DNA from: JBKEDS01 sp047975545
GTDB taxonomy: Bacteria; Bacteroidota; Bacteroidia; Flavobacteriales; Flavobacteriaceae
NCBI GenBank assembly: GCA_047975545.1
Contig: JBKEDS010000053.1
Location: 1 to 38,981 of the forward strand
Direction of reading: 5' to 3'
Length of the DNA stretch: 38,981 nt
The translations under genes were made by a program, and so were the position numbers. The notes beneath the pieces are model-generated. The model was not told the DNA's origin. It was given only the letters and a program-made list of their open reading frames with translations, and did no database searches. Shown here in pieces: positions 24,947 to 32,223 of this stretch (its first letter is position 1; every line of letters starts with the position of its first letter).

Positions 24947-26374
24947 TTAGTATGCTGTTCCGTTAATGGTTGTGTTTTCAAATGTTATGGGTTCGCAGTC
25001 TTCAACCGATAAAGGTGTTTCGGCCTGCTTAATGGTAACGCTTTTTAGTGTTACGTTTTTTATAACGGCTTCTTTTCTTCCTTTTATTAAAACACCGTAT
25101 TTTCCACTGTTTTCTACCTGAATATTTTCTAAATATATATTTTCTATTTTAGGTATATAAGGGCCTTCTTGGTTGGCGTAAATGGCATAGTGTAGGTTTA
25201 TTTTTAATGTTGCTTCCTTAACCTGGCCTACCTGAATGTTTTTAACATAAAGGTTTTCAACAAACCCGCCGCGCAAGGTATTGGTTTTTATACGAACTGC
25301 ACGGTCAAGATTAGGACTATCCATTTTACAGTTTCTAGCAAAAACATTTCTTACACCTGCCGAAATTTCGCTACCGAGAACAACACCACCATGACCGTCT
25401 ATCATATTGCAATTTTCAATAACAATATTTTCGCTCGCAATGTTAACACGCCTACCGTCGTTATTGCGTCCGGCCTTAATAGCAATGCAATCGTCGCCCG
25501 TATCGAAGGTACAATTGGCAATGTGCACGTTTTTGGCGTATTCGGGGTCGCAACCATCATTGTTTGGGCCGTGGCTGCTAACGGTAACGCCGTCTACCCT
25601 AACATAATTTGATTTTATCGGGTGAATTACCCAAAACGGGGCATTGGTAAAGGTTACGCCTTGAAGCAACACGTTTTCGCATTCGAAAGGCTGAAAAAAG
25701 GTAGGGCGAATGTGGTGCCCTTCACCAAAAACACGTTCGGTAACAGGCGTGTTGTTTTCGTTCATGGTGCGCAACCGGGGCAAGTTAATACTATCGTGTT
25801 GTTTTGGGGCGCCCTCGACCCAGCCGTAAGAATTCTTGCCACACCAAGGCCACCAATTGGTGTTACTGGCTTGCCCGTTAAATGTTCCGGCGCCCGTTAC
25901 GGCTATATTGCTTTGTTTGTAAGCATAAATAAGTGGCGAGTAGTTCATAAGTTCCACGCCTTCATAAGACGTATGCACTACGGGCAAATAATCGTTATGG
26001 TTGGTCGAGAACAAAACCGCCGCACCTTTTTCAAGATGAAGGTTAACGTTGCTTTTTAATATTATGGGGCCGGTTAAAAAATTCCCCTCGGGTATTATTA
26101 CCTTTCCTCCACCTATGCTGTTACAACTGTCAATAGCTTGTTTTATAGCCATTGTATTACTGGTTACGCCATCGGCAACGGCACCAAAATCCAGAATACT
26201 GAAAGTATTATCGGGGAATTCGAGTGTTTTTATTGAAGCCACAATACTATCGGCCTTGGCAAAAACATCAGGTACCTGGGGCTTGGTTTCGTTATTTTTG
26301 CACGAGGTTAAGGAAAGTACAAAGAATGAGAAAAACGCAATAAAATATAGTGTAGAATAGGTATTAACTTTCAT
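24947..26374 (-). CDS. GH28 polygalacturonase-like lipoprotein
   Basis: This 475-residue protein has a lipoprotein signal (FFSFFVLSLTSCKNNETK). GH28 blocks are in order: FSILDFGAVADGVTSNTMAI, VIIPEGNFLTGPIILKSNV, the catalytic region SHGPNNDGCDPEYAKNV and FDTGDDCIAIKAGRNNDG, the His block MIDGHGGVVLGSEISAG, and AVRIKTNTLRGGFVENLYV. All expected acidic residues are present. It cleaves galacturonosyl linkages of de-esterified pectin. The lipobox sets it apart from the second GH28 of the locus, so the two may work on different sides of the outer membrane. A candidate LacI-type operator (26391-26404) and near-consensus promoter lie directly upstream, so it can be transcribed separately from PL1-CE8. 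Confidence 0.94.
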   Translation of the reverse strand: MKVNTYSTLYFIAFFSFFVLSLTSCKNNETKPQVPDVFAKADSIVASIKTLEFPDNTFSILDFGAVADGVTSNTMAIKQAIDSCNSIGGGKVIIPEGNFLTGPIILKSNVNLHLEKGAAVLFSTNHNDYLPVVHTSYEGVELMNYSPLIYAYKQSNIAVTGAGTFNGQASNTNWWPWCGKNSYGWVEGAPKQHDSINLPRLRTMNENNTPVTERVFGEGHHIRPTFFQPFECENVLLQGVTFTNAPFWVIHPIKSNYVRVDGVTVSSHGPNNDGCDPEYAKNVHIANCTFDTGDDCIAIKAGRNNDGRRVNIASENIVIENCNMIDGHGGVVLGSEISAGVRNVFARNCKMDSPNLDRAVRIKTNTLRGGFVENLYVKNIQVGQVKEATLKINLHYAIYANQEGPYIPKIENIYLENIQVENSGKYGVLIKGRKEAVIKNVTLKSVTIKQAETPLSVEDCEPITFENTTINGTAY

Positions 26375-26390
26375 AATTTTTCTGTTTTAC

Positions 26391-26404
26391 TGTAATCGAT
26401 TGTA
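26391..26404 (-). promoter_or_regulatory. Candidate LacI-type operator before the GH28 lipoprotein gene
   Basis: The minus strand reads TACAATCGATTACA, with a perfect AATCGATT core and a central CG, as in LacI/GalR-family operators. It lies immediately downstream of a TATCTTGG box (26412-26405, one mismatch to TAnnTTTG) and 16 nt before the ATG. It would therefore cover the transcription start and suit a repressor. A matching palindrome is at 35647-35658. Confidence 0.5.
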
Positions 26405-26490
26405 CCAAGATACGAAAGTTGCTTGTTTTCGCATAAATAAATTATAAATTAATGTACTTTTTTCTCCTGAAAGGTCTGATGTTTAAGGGT

Positions 26491-28725
26491 TTAAATTTCA
26501 GGCATCCAATTATCAGCCCTCTTTAATACGCTTTCACGGCTAAACTTTTCTGCCTCCTGTTTGGTTAATTTTTTAGTCCATTTTACCCGCTGTTTTGAAG
26601 CGCCTTCGCCCGACGAGTTGAATTCGGCGTAAAATGTTGTGTTTTCGGCGTGGGCTTTGTTCCAATTATGCCAGCCTTCGGGTTTTATGTGCTTATCCAT
26701 AACACAATCTATAAACACAGTTTTGGCGTAATCGCGCCAGGGCCGACCCAAATAAAAACTATTTTCTTCGGCGTTTCCGGTAATTTTGCAATTTTTAAAA
26801 ACCAACCCGTATTGGGTGCTTTCGTCGGTAGATGCGGCTGTTATATAACCTTTGCTTTTGCAGTAAATTTCGCAATTTTCGAAAAAGCCGGTGGACCAGC
26901 CAAAAATAAAATCGACCGTACCTTCAATATAGCAATCCTTATAGTATTGACGACTGTTTTTACCATGTAGGTACAGAGTGTCTTGATACCCTATAAAGCG
27001 ACAATTGTAAAACGAAACCTTATCGCCATCGACCCTTACGGCCACGGCCTGTCCTACAGGCCCAGAACTGTTTTCGAACGTTATGTTTTTGCCCTTAAAA
27101 TTATCGGCAAAAACAAAGAACGACGTAGAGCCTGTTGTGCCTATTTCTTCACCATATATATTGCGCTTTTGGGCAAAGTCGTTGTAGGTTAAAACGGTTT
27201 CAAATTTATTTTCGCCTACAAAGGTTACATTGGTTTTACTTGCGGGAAGTATCAGTTTTTCTTTATAAATCCCATTTTTTATAAAAATTTTGGTTTCGTT
27301 TTTTCTAAAATCGGGAACAGCATTAATGGCTTCCTGAACGGTTTTAAAATTTCCCGTGCCAAGAGCATCTACCACAAAATGAAACGTTTCGCCGTTAATT
27401 TCCTTTAATGGCGAAAATGATATTAGCGCATTGGCATAAACCTCGATATTGGTGTAGGTTTTGTCCAAGGTGTTTAGGTGGCTATCGTTTTGGTTGGGGT
27501 TTAGTTTGTTTTGGTTTTCCCAATTGTCCGGCATACCGTCGTTATCGGTATCTGGTCTGGCTTGTCCTTGTTTTAATTCCGGCCATCCGCCAACATCGTT
27601 TTGCGAATCGATAATGCCTTTTTTGTAGTTAGCGCTACCTTCCATGGTATTGTGGACAATTCGGGCATCTACGGCATCGCGGTTAATACTGGCTCCCGCT
27701 TCTTTTAAAACTTTTGTGTAAGCGTTGGTTGCGCTGTGGGTTTGAATGTTGTTGGATATATTAATTTCGGTTTCTAATTTTGCTGCTTGCGGGTTATCGC
27801 ATTGTACGCCGCCTTCCCAGTTGTTTTTCGAAATATTATCAAATCCTTCAACATAATTCCCTTCAACAAAAAATTTCCCGTAAGGTTCCGATGGGTTTAC
27901 GATTCTGCCTTGTTTCGATTTTTGTGTTGCTGGTCCCGATTTAAAATAATTATTAACCACATTGTACTTACCTTTTTCGCCACCATAAATGCTATTATAG
28001 CCCCAGTTGTAAATAACATTGTTCCTAAAATCCACGAACTCGTTTTCAGAATTTTGGGTAGTAGAAGATCCGCTAAACCTGGGGTTTCGGCTGTTGTTTG
28101 AGGCAATTAAATTATGATGAAACGATGCTTTAACCCCGCCCCATATACCTCCAAAGCCATGTTCGCCTTTATGGTGCACCGAATTGTTCAGGGCTTCGGA
28201 TATAATACACCACTGCAAGGTAAAATTGGTATTATTATAAAACGAGGCATTTTCGTCGGTAGCCCAGCTAATAGAACAATGATCTATAATAACGTTTTGG
28301 GTATTGCGGCATCCAAGGGCATCGCCTTCAACGTTGTTAATATCGCCCATCCTAAAGCGTAAATACCTAATAACAACATTATTGGCTTTTATAGTTACGG
28401 GAAAGCCTTTTATGGTAATGCCTCCTCCTGGTGCGGTTTGCCCCAAGATACTTAAATCACCTTTATTAACATCTAAATTCCGTTTAAGTTCTATGGTACC
28501 GGACACCGCAAAAACAATAGTTCGGGAACCGCTTTTTGCAATGCCCTTTCGTAGGCTGCCCTCGCCGTCGTCGTTTAAATTGGTAACGGTATAAATCCCT
28601 CCACCCCTTCCGCCTGTTGTGTATTGGCCAAAACCTTCGGCTTCAGGAAAAGCCAATTGTTGGGCATTGTTTAGGGTTGTTGCAAGTAAGGTTAATGTTA
28701 TCAATAAAAAATTATGCTTAAACAT
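26491..28725 (-). CDS. Two-domain pectate lyase (PL1) and pectin methylesterase (CE8)
   Basis: This 744-residue secreted protein (signal FLLITLTLLATTLNNAQQ) has an N-terminal PL1 beta-helix at about 22-400. It shows FPEAEGFGQYTTGGRGGGIY, LGQTAPGGGITIKGF, VIIDHCSISWATDENASFY and SNNSRNPRFSGS with the catalytic-type Arg. A calcium-binding TSP3-like linker follows (PDTDNDGMPDNWENQNKLNP). A complete CE8 domain covers about 450-744 with GPVGQAVAVRVDGD, FIGYQDTLYLHG, GTVDFIFGWSTG and YLGRPWRDYAK, which carry the Gln, Asp, Asp and Arg residues. CE8 removes methyl esters and PL1 then cleaves polygalacturonate by beta-elimination. No type IX sorting domain is seen. It follows a terminator that separates it from the susC-susD transcript. 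Confidence 0.94.
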   Translation of the reverse strand: MFKHNFLLITLTLLATTLNNAQQLAFPEAEGFGQYTTGGRGGGIYTVTNLNDDGEGSLRKGIAKSGSRTIVFAVSGTIELKRNLDVNKGDLSILGQTAPGGGITIKGFPVTIKANNVVIRYLRFRMGDINNVEGDALGCRNTQNVIIDHCSISWATDENASFYNNTNFTLQWCIISEALNNSVHHKGEHGFGGIWGGVKASFHHNLIASNNSRNPRFSGSSTTQNSENEFVDFRNNVIYNWGYNSIYGGEKGKYNVVNNYFKSGPATQKSKQGRIVNPSEPYGKFFVEGNYVEGFDNISKNNWEGGVQCDNPQAAKLETEINISNNIQTHSATNAYTKVLKEAGASINRDAVDARIVHNTMEGSANYKKGIIDSQNDVGGWPELKQGQARPDTDNDGMPDNWENQNKLNPNQNDSHLNTLDKTYTNIEVYANALISFSPLKEINGETFHFVVDALGTGNFKTVQEAINAVPDFRKNETKIFIKNGIYKEKLILPASKTNVTFVGENKFETVLTYNDFAQKRNIYGEEIGTTGSTSFFVFADNFKGKNITFENSSGPVGQAVAVRVDGDKVSFYNCRFIGYQDTLYLHGKNSRQYYKDCYIEGTVDFIFGWSTGFFENCEIYCKSKGYITAASTDESTQYGLVFKNCKITGNAEENSFYLGRPWRDYAKTVFIDCVMDKHIKPEGWHNWNKAHAENTTFYAEFNSSGEGASKQRVKWTKKLTKQEAEKFSRESVLKRADNWMPEI

Positions 28726-28760
28726 TTTTAAAACTTTAAAAGGTTATTTCGACTTTTAAC

Positions 28761-28788
28761 AAAAAGAGGTATGCAAAATACATACCTC
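28761..28788 (-). terminator. Intrinsic terminator after the susC-susD-DUF4957 genes
   Basis: On the minus strand GAGGTATG and CATACCTC form a perfect 8-bp stem with a 7-nt loop (TATTTTG), followed by TTTTTGTT. It lies between the DUF4957-like gene and PL1-CE8. It probably lets the binding and transport genes be expressed more strongly than the downstream enzymes. Confidence 0.8.
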
Positions 28789-28831
28789 CTTATAATTTAA
28801 ACGCAAGTTGCAGAAGGAAGAAATTTGATTT

Positions 28832-30385
28832 TTATTGCCTCCATCTTGGGTCGCCAACGGCATTGTCCAACAATGTTTGGTTTGTTATGGTAAAATTACC
28901 GGAAGCAACATTGGCAAAACCGGGATCCAAAGTTGTGTAAGACGTGGTACCATCGAAAACAACTTGGGCAGGATCGTAAAAACCAGGTGCATTAAAATAG
29001 TTGTTGTCGCTAAACGTTGGAGCGGGATCGGTTCTACTTTGATCCGAATAACCTTCGGATACAGTTTCGGCAATTAAGGTGTTTGTAACGGTTATTTTAT
29101 TGGCTTGAAACCTAACGTACATTAGCCTTCTGCTGGAATTATTGGCGCAGCCATATAGTGTGCAACTATCCAATGTTACATTGCAAACATTACCGCTTTG
29201 CGTTGAGGTTCCCGCATCGTCGATTCTAAAAAAGTCGCGCCCGGGCGCACAATTGTTAAATGTACTTTTTGTAATTGACATGTTAAAGACGTCTGAATTT
29301 CTGAAATCTATAAAATCGCCGCTATTAGACATTATATTGGTTATGATACAGTTTTCAACCTCTATACTTTGCACAATGGCATCGGTAATATTCCCCGTTA
29401 AAAACGACCTGTCGTAGTCGTGTATTACACAGCCATTAATTAACAACGAATTATAATTTCCGACATCGGAATATTTTACAACGTCTAATAGTCCTCCGGC
29501 AACATCACCGGTTAAATCCAAATCGATTAGGTTAACATCTTCTGCACCTGCAACAATAGAAAAACTTACTTTCAATTGTGGTTTAAAATCAGCTCTTAAA
29601 CCTTGTATTGTTATGGATTTATCCAAGGTAATATCTCCTGTTTGGGCGGTATAGTCGCCTTGCTCAAGTAGGAGTATGTCGCCGTCTTCGGCATCGGCAA
29701 TCATTTGGAATAAATCGTCGTTTACGGTAACAAGCGTATTGTCGCCAACGTCTATGCCTGTTGTAAATTCGGCCGTCCCCCTAATTTTTGTATTGTTATA
29801 TAGGGTTGCCGTATACTCTGTTTCCGAGGTTAATCCTGTTATTGCAGCAACTCCATTTGTTTTTTCTTCGGAAGTAATATCGTGCCTAATATTGCCTGGT
29901 TGAAGCATGAAGTGGGTTACGTTTAACCCAGCTTCCCATCGTAAAGTGGCTTGTAGAGCTTCAATATCGCCCGCTTCCGAGGCTAACATAATTTGTTCGG
30001 TTAATGTTGTAACTTCCGTAGTGGACCATTTGGAGTCTTCTATGTTACGGTTGCTAACGGCTTTAACCCTAATATAATAAACGGTTTCGCCTTCAAGCCT
30101 AACTTGCACGGGAAGTTCTTCGCTGTTAACGTTTACCGTTTCAGAAATGGCCCCGAAATTGGCGTCGTCCGCACTAAACTCGACCACATAATAATTTATA
30201 TAATCTTCTTCATTCGAGTTCCAGTTTAATTCAACCGTTGTTTGGTTCCTTACCCGAGCTGTTAGATTTATTGGCGAAAATTCCCTGTTTATATCAAGTA
30301 CTTCGACTAAAGGTTCGTTATAGCCACAATTTATAAATGTAAGCAACACGAACAGTAGTGCGATTATATTTTTAATATGCTTCAT
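28832..30385 (-). CDS. DUF4957/DUF5123-like surface lipoprotein, third gene of the susCD operon
   Basis: This 517-residue protein has a lipoprotein-like signal (IIALLFVLLTFINCGYNEP). One or two fibronectin-III-like domains follow at about 35-210 (SPINLTARVRNQTTVELNWN, VYYIRVKAVSNRNIEDSKW, GLTSETEYTATLYNNTKIRG). A parallel beta-helix covers about 215-517 (DLFQMIADAEDGDILLLEQG, DITLDKSITIQGLRADFKP, LLINGCVIHDYDRSFL, CIITNIMSNSGDFIDFRNSD) and ends LLDNAVGDPRWR. I recognise the DUF4957/DUF5123 architecture of pectin PULs. It is probably a surface glycan-binding protein in the SusE/F position, though the beta-helix could hide weak lyase activity. It starts 28 nt after susD and is followed by a terminator. 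Confidence 0.82.
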   Translation of the reverse strand: MKHIKNIIALLFVLLTFINCGYNEPLVEVLDINREFSPINLTARVRNQTTVELNWNSNEEDYINYYVVEFSADDANFGAISETVNVNSEELPVQVRLEGETVYYIRVKAVSNRNIEDSKWSTTEVTTLTEQIMLASEAGDIEALQATLRWEAGLNVTHFMLQPGNIRHDITSEEKTNGVAAITGLTSETEYTATLYNNTKIRGTAEFTTGIDVGDNTLVTVNDDLFQMIADAEDGDILLLEQGDYTAQTGDITLDKSITIQGLRADFKPQLKVSFSIVAGAEDVNLIDLDLTGDVAGGLLDVVKYSDVGNYNSLLINGCVIHDYDRSFLTGNITDAIVQSIEVENCIITNIMSNSGDFIDFRNSDVFNMSITKSTFNNCAPGRDFFRIDDAGTSTQSGNVCNVTLDSCTLYGCANNSSRRLMYVRFQANKITVTNTLIAETVSEGYSDQSRTDPAPTFSDNNYFNAPGFYDPAQVVFDGTTSYTTLDPGFANVASGNFTITNQTLLDNAVGDPRWRQ

Positions 30386-30413
30386 GATACGTATATTTTA
30401 TGTTATTAAAAAA

Positions 30414-32204
30414 CTAATAGTTATAATCGTTTACCAATTTTCCGTTGCTGCCATCGATAAAGACCTGCCATATGGGCCAAAACTGCCGGTCGTTTACGTT
30501 AACGCCCTCTTTGTAAAGCGAATTAATCATAGTATCGTCTAAAGACTCCCAGCTTTTGGAGGTGTAATCGGTACCCGGGTCGGTTGTTTCCCCTCTATTT
30601 AAACCATATATTTCCAAGGTTTCGTTGTCGTCGGCATATTTGTAATATAGTGTTGTAGGTACATCTGCATAATCGCCGGTTCTACTTTTAAGAGCATTCA
30701 TTTTTGTAATAGCTTCATCGAGATTTACGTCCAATAAATTCCATCGAATTAATGCTTGTTTGCGCAACATTTCACCTGTGAACTCATACGAGTGTTCTTT
30801 TACAATGGCATCGAACATGGTTTGCTTGCTTGTTAGGGCGGCAATATAATTGTCTACCTTATCGGCTTGCGCTCCGGAAGGGAATGCACGCATTCTAATT
30901 TCCTCAAGGTATGGTGCTGCTGCGCTTGGACCTTCTAATTCGTTTGCTGTTTCTGCTGCCATTAAAAGAATTTCGGCATAGCGCATATACATAAGGTTTA
31001 CGCCATCGTCGTTTGTGGAGGTTACAAAGCGGTTCATCCATTCGTAACGGTATTTGCCAAAATACCAAGTGTCCAAGCCTACCAGTTCTTGTTGAGAGAT
31101 ACCGTTTACGGCATTGCCCCATTGGTAGGGCACACAGGTAATATCCCTACGTTGGTCTTCCTCGTCGTAATCGTAAAAAACAGTTGGTAAAGGGCCCGCT
31201 ATACCACCACGGGCTTGCCCTGTGTATTGGTCTACGCTTCTATGCCGTACGGCAAAGGAAAAAAGCACCCGGCCCCGACCATCGGCAAAGGGTATTTGCC
31301 AAAGGGATTCGCTGCCTGCCGATAAATTTTCTTCGTTATAATTTTTCCAAAGTGTTTCAAAATCGGTATCTAATTGTGCCGTGCCACTTTCTATAATGTC
31401 ACGGCATTCGTCAAGTGCTATTTTGTACATGTTTTGCACGGAAAGTTCTGAGTCCGTGCTTCTTCTTAAAGCATCGGGATAACGTTGGTATCCGCTTGCA
31501 ACTAACGCCAATCGTGCCCTAAGCCCTTTAACAAACGCCTTGTTTATGGTTTCAACCGTTGTGGTTGAAGCATCTTCGTTAGGCCAAGGGACAAGTGTTG
31601 CCGCTTCGGCCAAATCGGCAATGATTTGTTTGTATATAATATCCCGATTTGATTTTTCAATATAAATGGTTTCCGAAGTAATGGGTTCAAACCGAGCGGG
31701 CACGTCGCCCCATGCTTTTATTAAATCGGCATAATAAATAGCACGATAAGCAAGGGCAACACCTAACAGTTGGGCAAGATCGGCATTGGTTTCGGGATTG
31801 CCGTACGTACGTATGCCCCGAATACAAATATTGGCACGTTCGACACCCGAATACATCATGGCCCAGGCGTTGTTGGTGGAATTCATTTGCGAGTTGTTGG
31901 GCTTGGCATCATAAATGCAAAGTTCGCCTGCTGCGTTACCGGCACTTTCCGAACTGTAATTCCATTCTGTATCGGTGTTAAAGCCATAGTAAGGGATAAA
32001 CCTACCGCGATAGGAATTGGTTTGCCCCATGGGTTCCAATATACCGTTAATAGCGCCTTGGGCTAAATCTACATTTGAAAATATGATAGACTCTTCAAGA
32101 GTCGATTGCGCAGGGGTTTCTAAAAAATCGCCGTCCAATTCTTGGCAAGACCAAAACAGCCCCATGGCAATTACCGAGTATGTTAATATTATTATACGTT
32201 TCAT
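30414..32204 (-). CDS. SusD/RagB-family glycan-binding lipoprotein
   Basis: This 596-residue protein has a lipoprotein signal (IIILTYSVIAMGLFWSCQEL) and an early FLETPAQSTLEESIIFSNV segment. TPR-like helices typical of SusD follow (LGVALAYRAIYYADLIKAWG, FVKGLRARLALVASGYQRY, LMYMRYAEILLMAAETANEL), and it ends with an ISNLY-type region and QFWPIWQVFIDGSNGKL. It caps the SusC barrel on the cell surface and captures oligosaccharides before import. The start is 19 nt after the susC stop, so the two are one transcript. Ligand specificity is not readable from sequence; pectin is inferred from the neighbours. Confidence 0.96.
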   Translation of the reverse strand: MKRIIILTYSVIAMGLFWSCQELDGDFLETPAQSTLEESIIFSNVDLAQGAINGILEPMGQTNSYRGRFIPYYGFNTDTEWNYSSESAGNAAGELCIYDAKPNNSQMNSTNNAWAMMYSGVERANICIRGIRTYGNPETNADLAQLLGVALAYRAIYYADLIKAWGDVPARFEPITSETIYIEKSNRDIIYKQIIADLAEAATLVPWPNEDASTTTVETINKAFVKGLRARLALVASGYQRYPDALRRSTDSELSVQNMYKIALDECRDIIESGTAQLDTDFETLWKNYNEENLSAGSESLWQIPFADGRGRVLFSFAVRHRSVDQYTGQARGGIAGPLPTVFYDYDEEDQRRDITCVPYQWGNAVNGISQQELVGLDTWYFGKYRYEWMNRFVTSTNDDGVNLMYMRYAEILLMAAETANELEGPSAAAPYLEEIRMRAFPSGAQADKVDNYIAALTSKQTMFDAIVKEHSYEFTGEMLRKQALIRWNLLDVNLDEAITKMNALKSRTGDYADVPTTLYYKYADDNETLEIYGLNRGETTDPGTDYTSKSWESLDDTMINSLYKEGVNVNDRQFWPIWQVFIDGSNGKLVNDYNY

Positions 32205-32223
32205 GTGTTACTGTAGTTTAGTG

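Noticed and set aside
26491..26560. Type IX secretion sorting domain at the C terminus of PL1-CE8
   Set aside because: The protein ends within the CE8 domain (SVLKRADNWMPEI) and shows no extra beta-sandwich or Lys-rich tail.
29518..29530. AATCGATT inside the DUF4957-like gene as a third operator
   Set aside because: It lies within coding sequence with non-matching flanks, and codons for Asp/Ile/Leu explain it.
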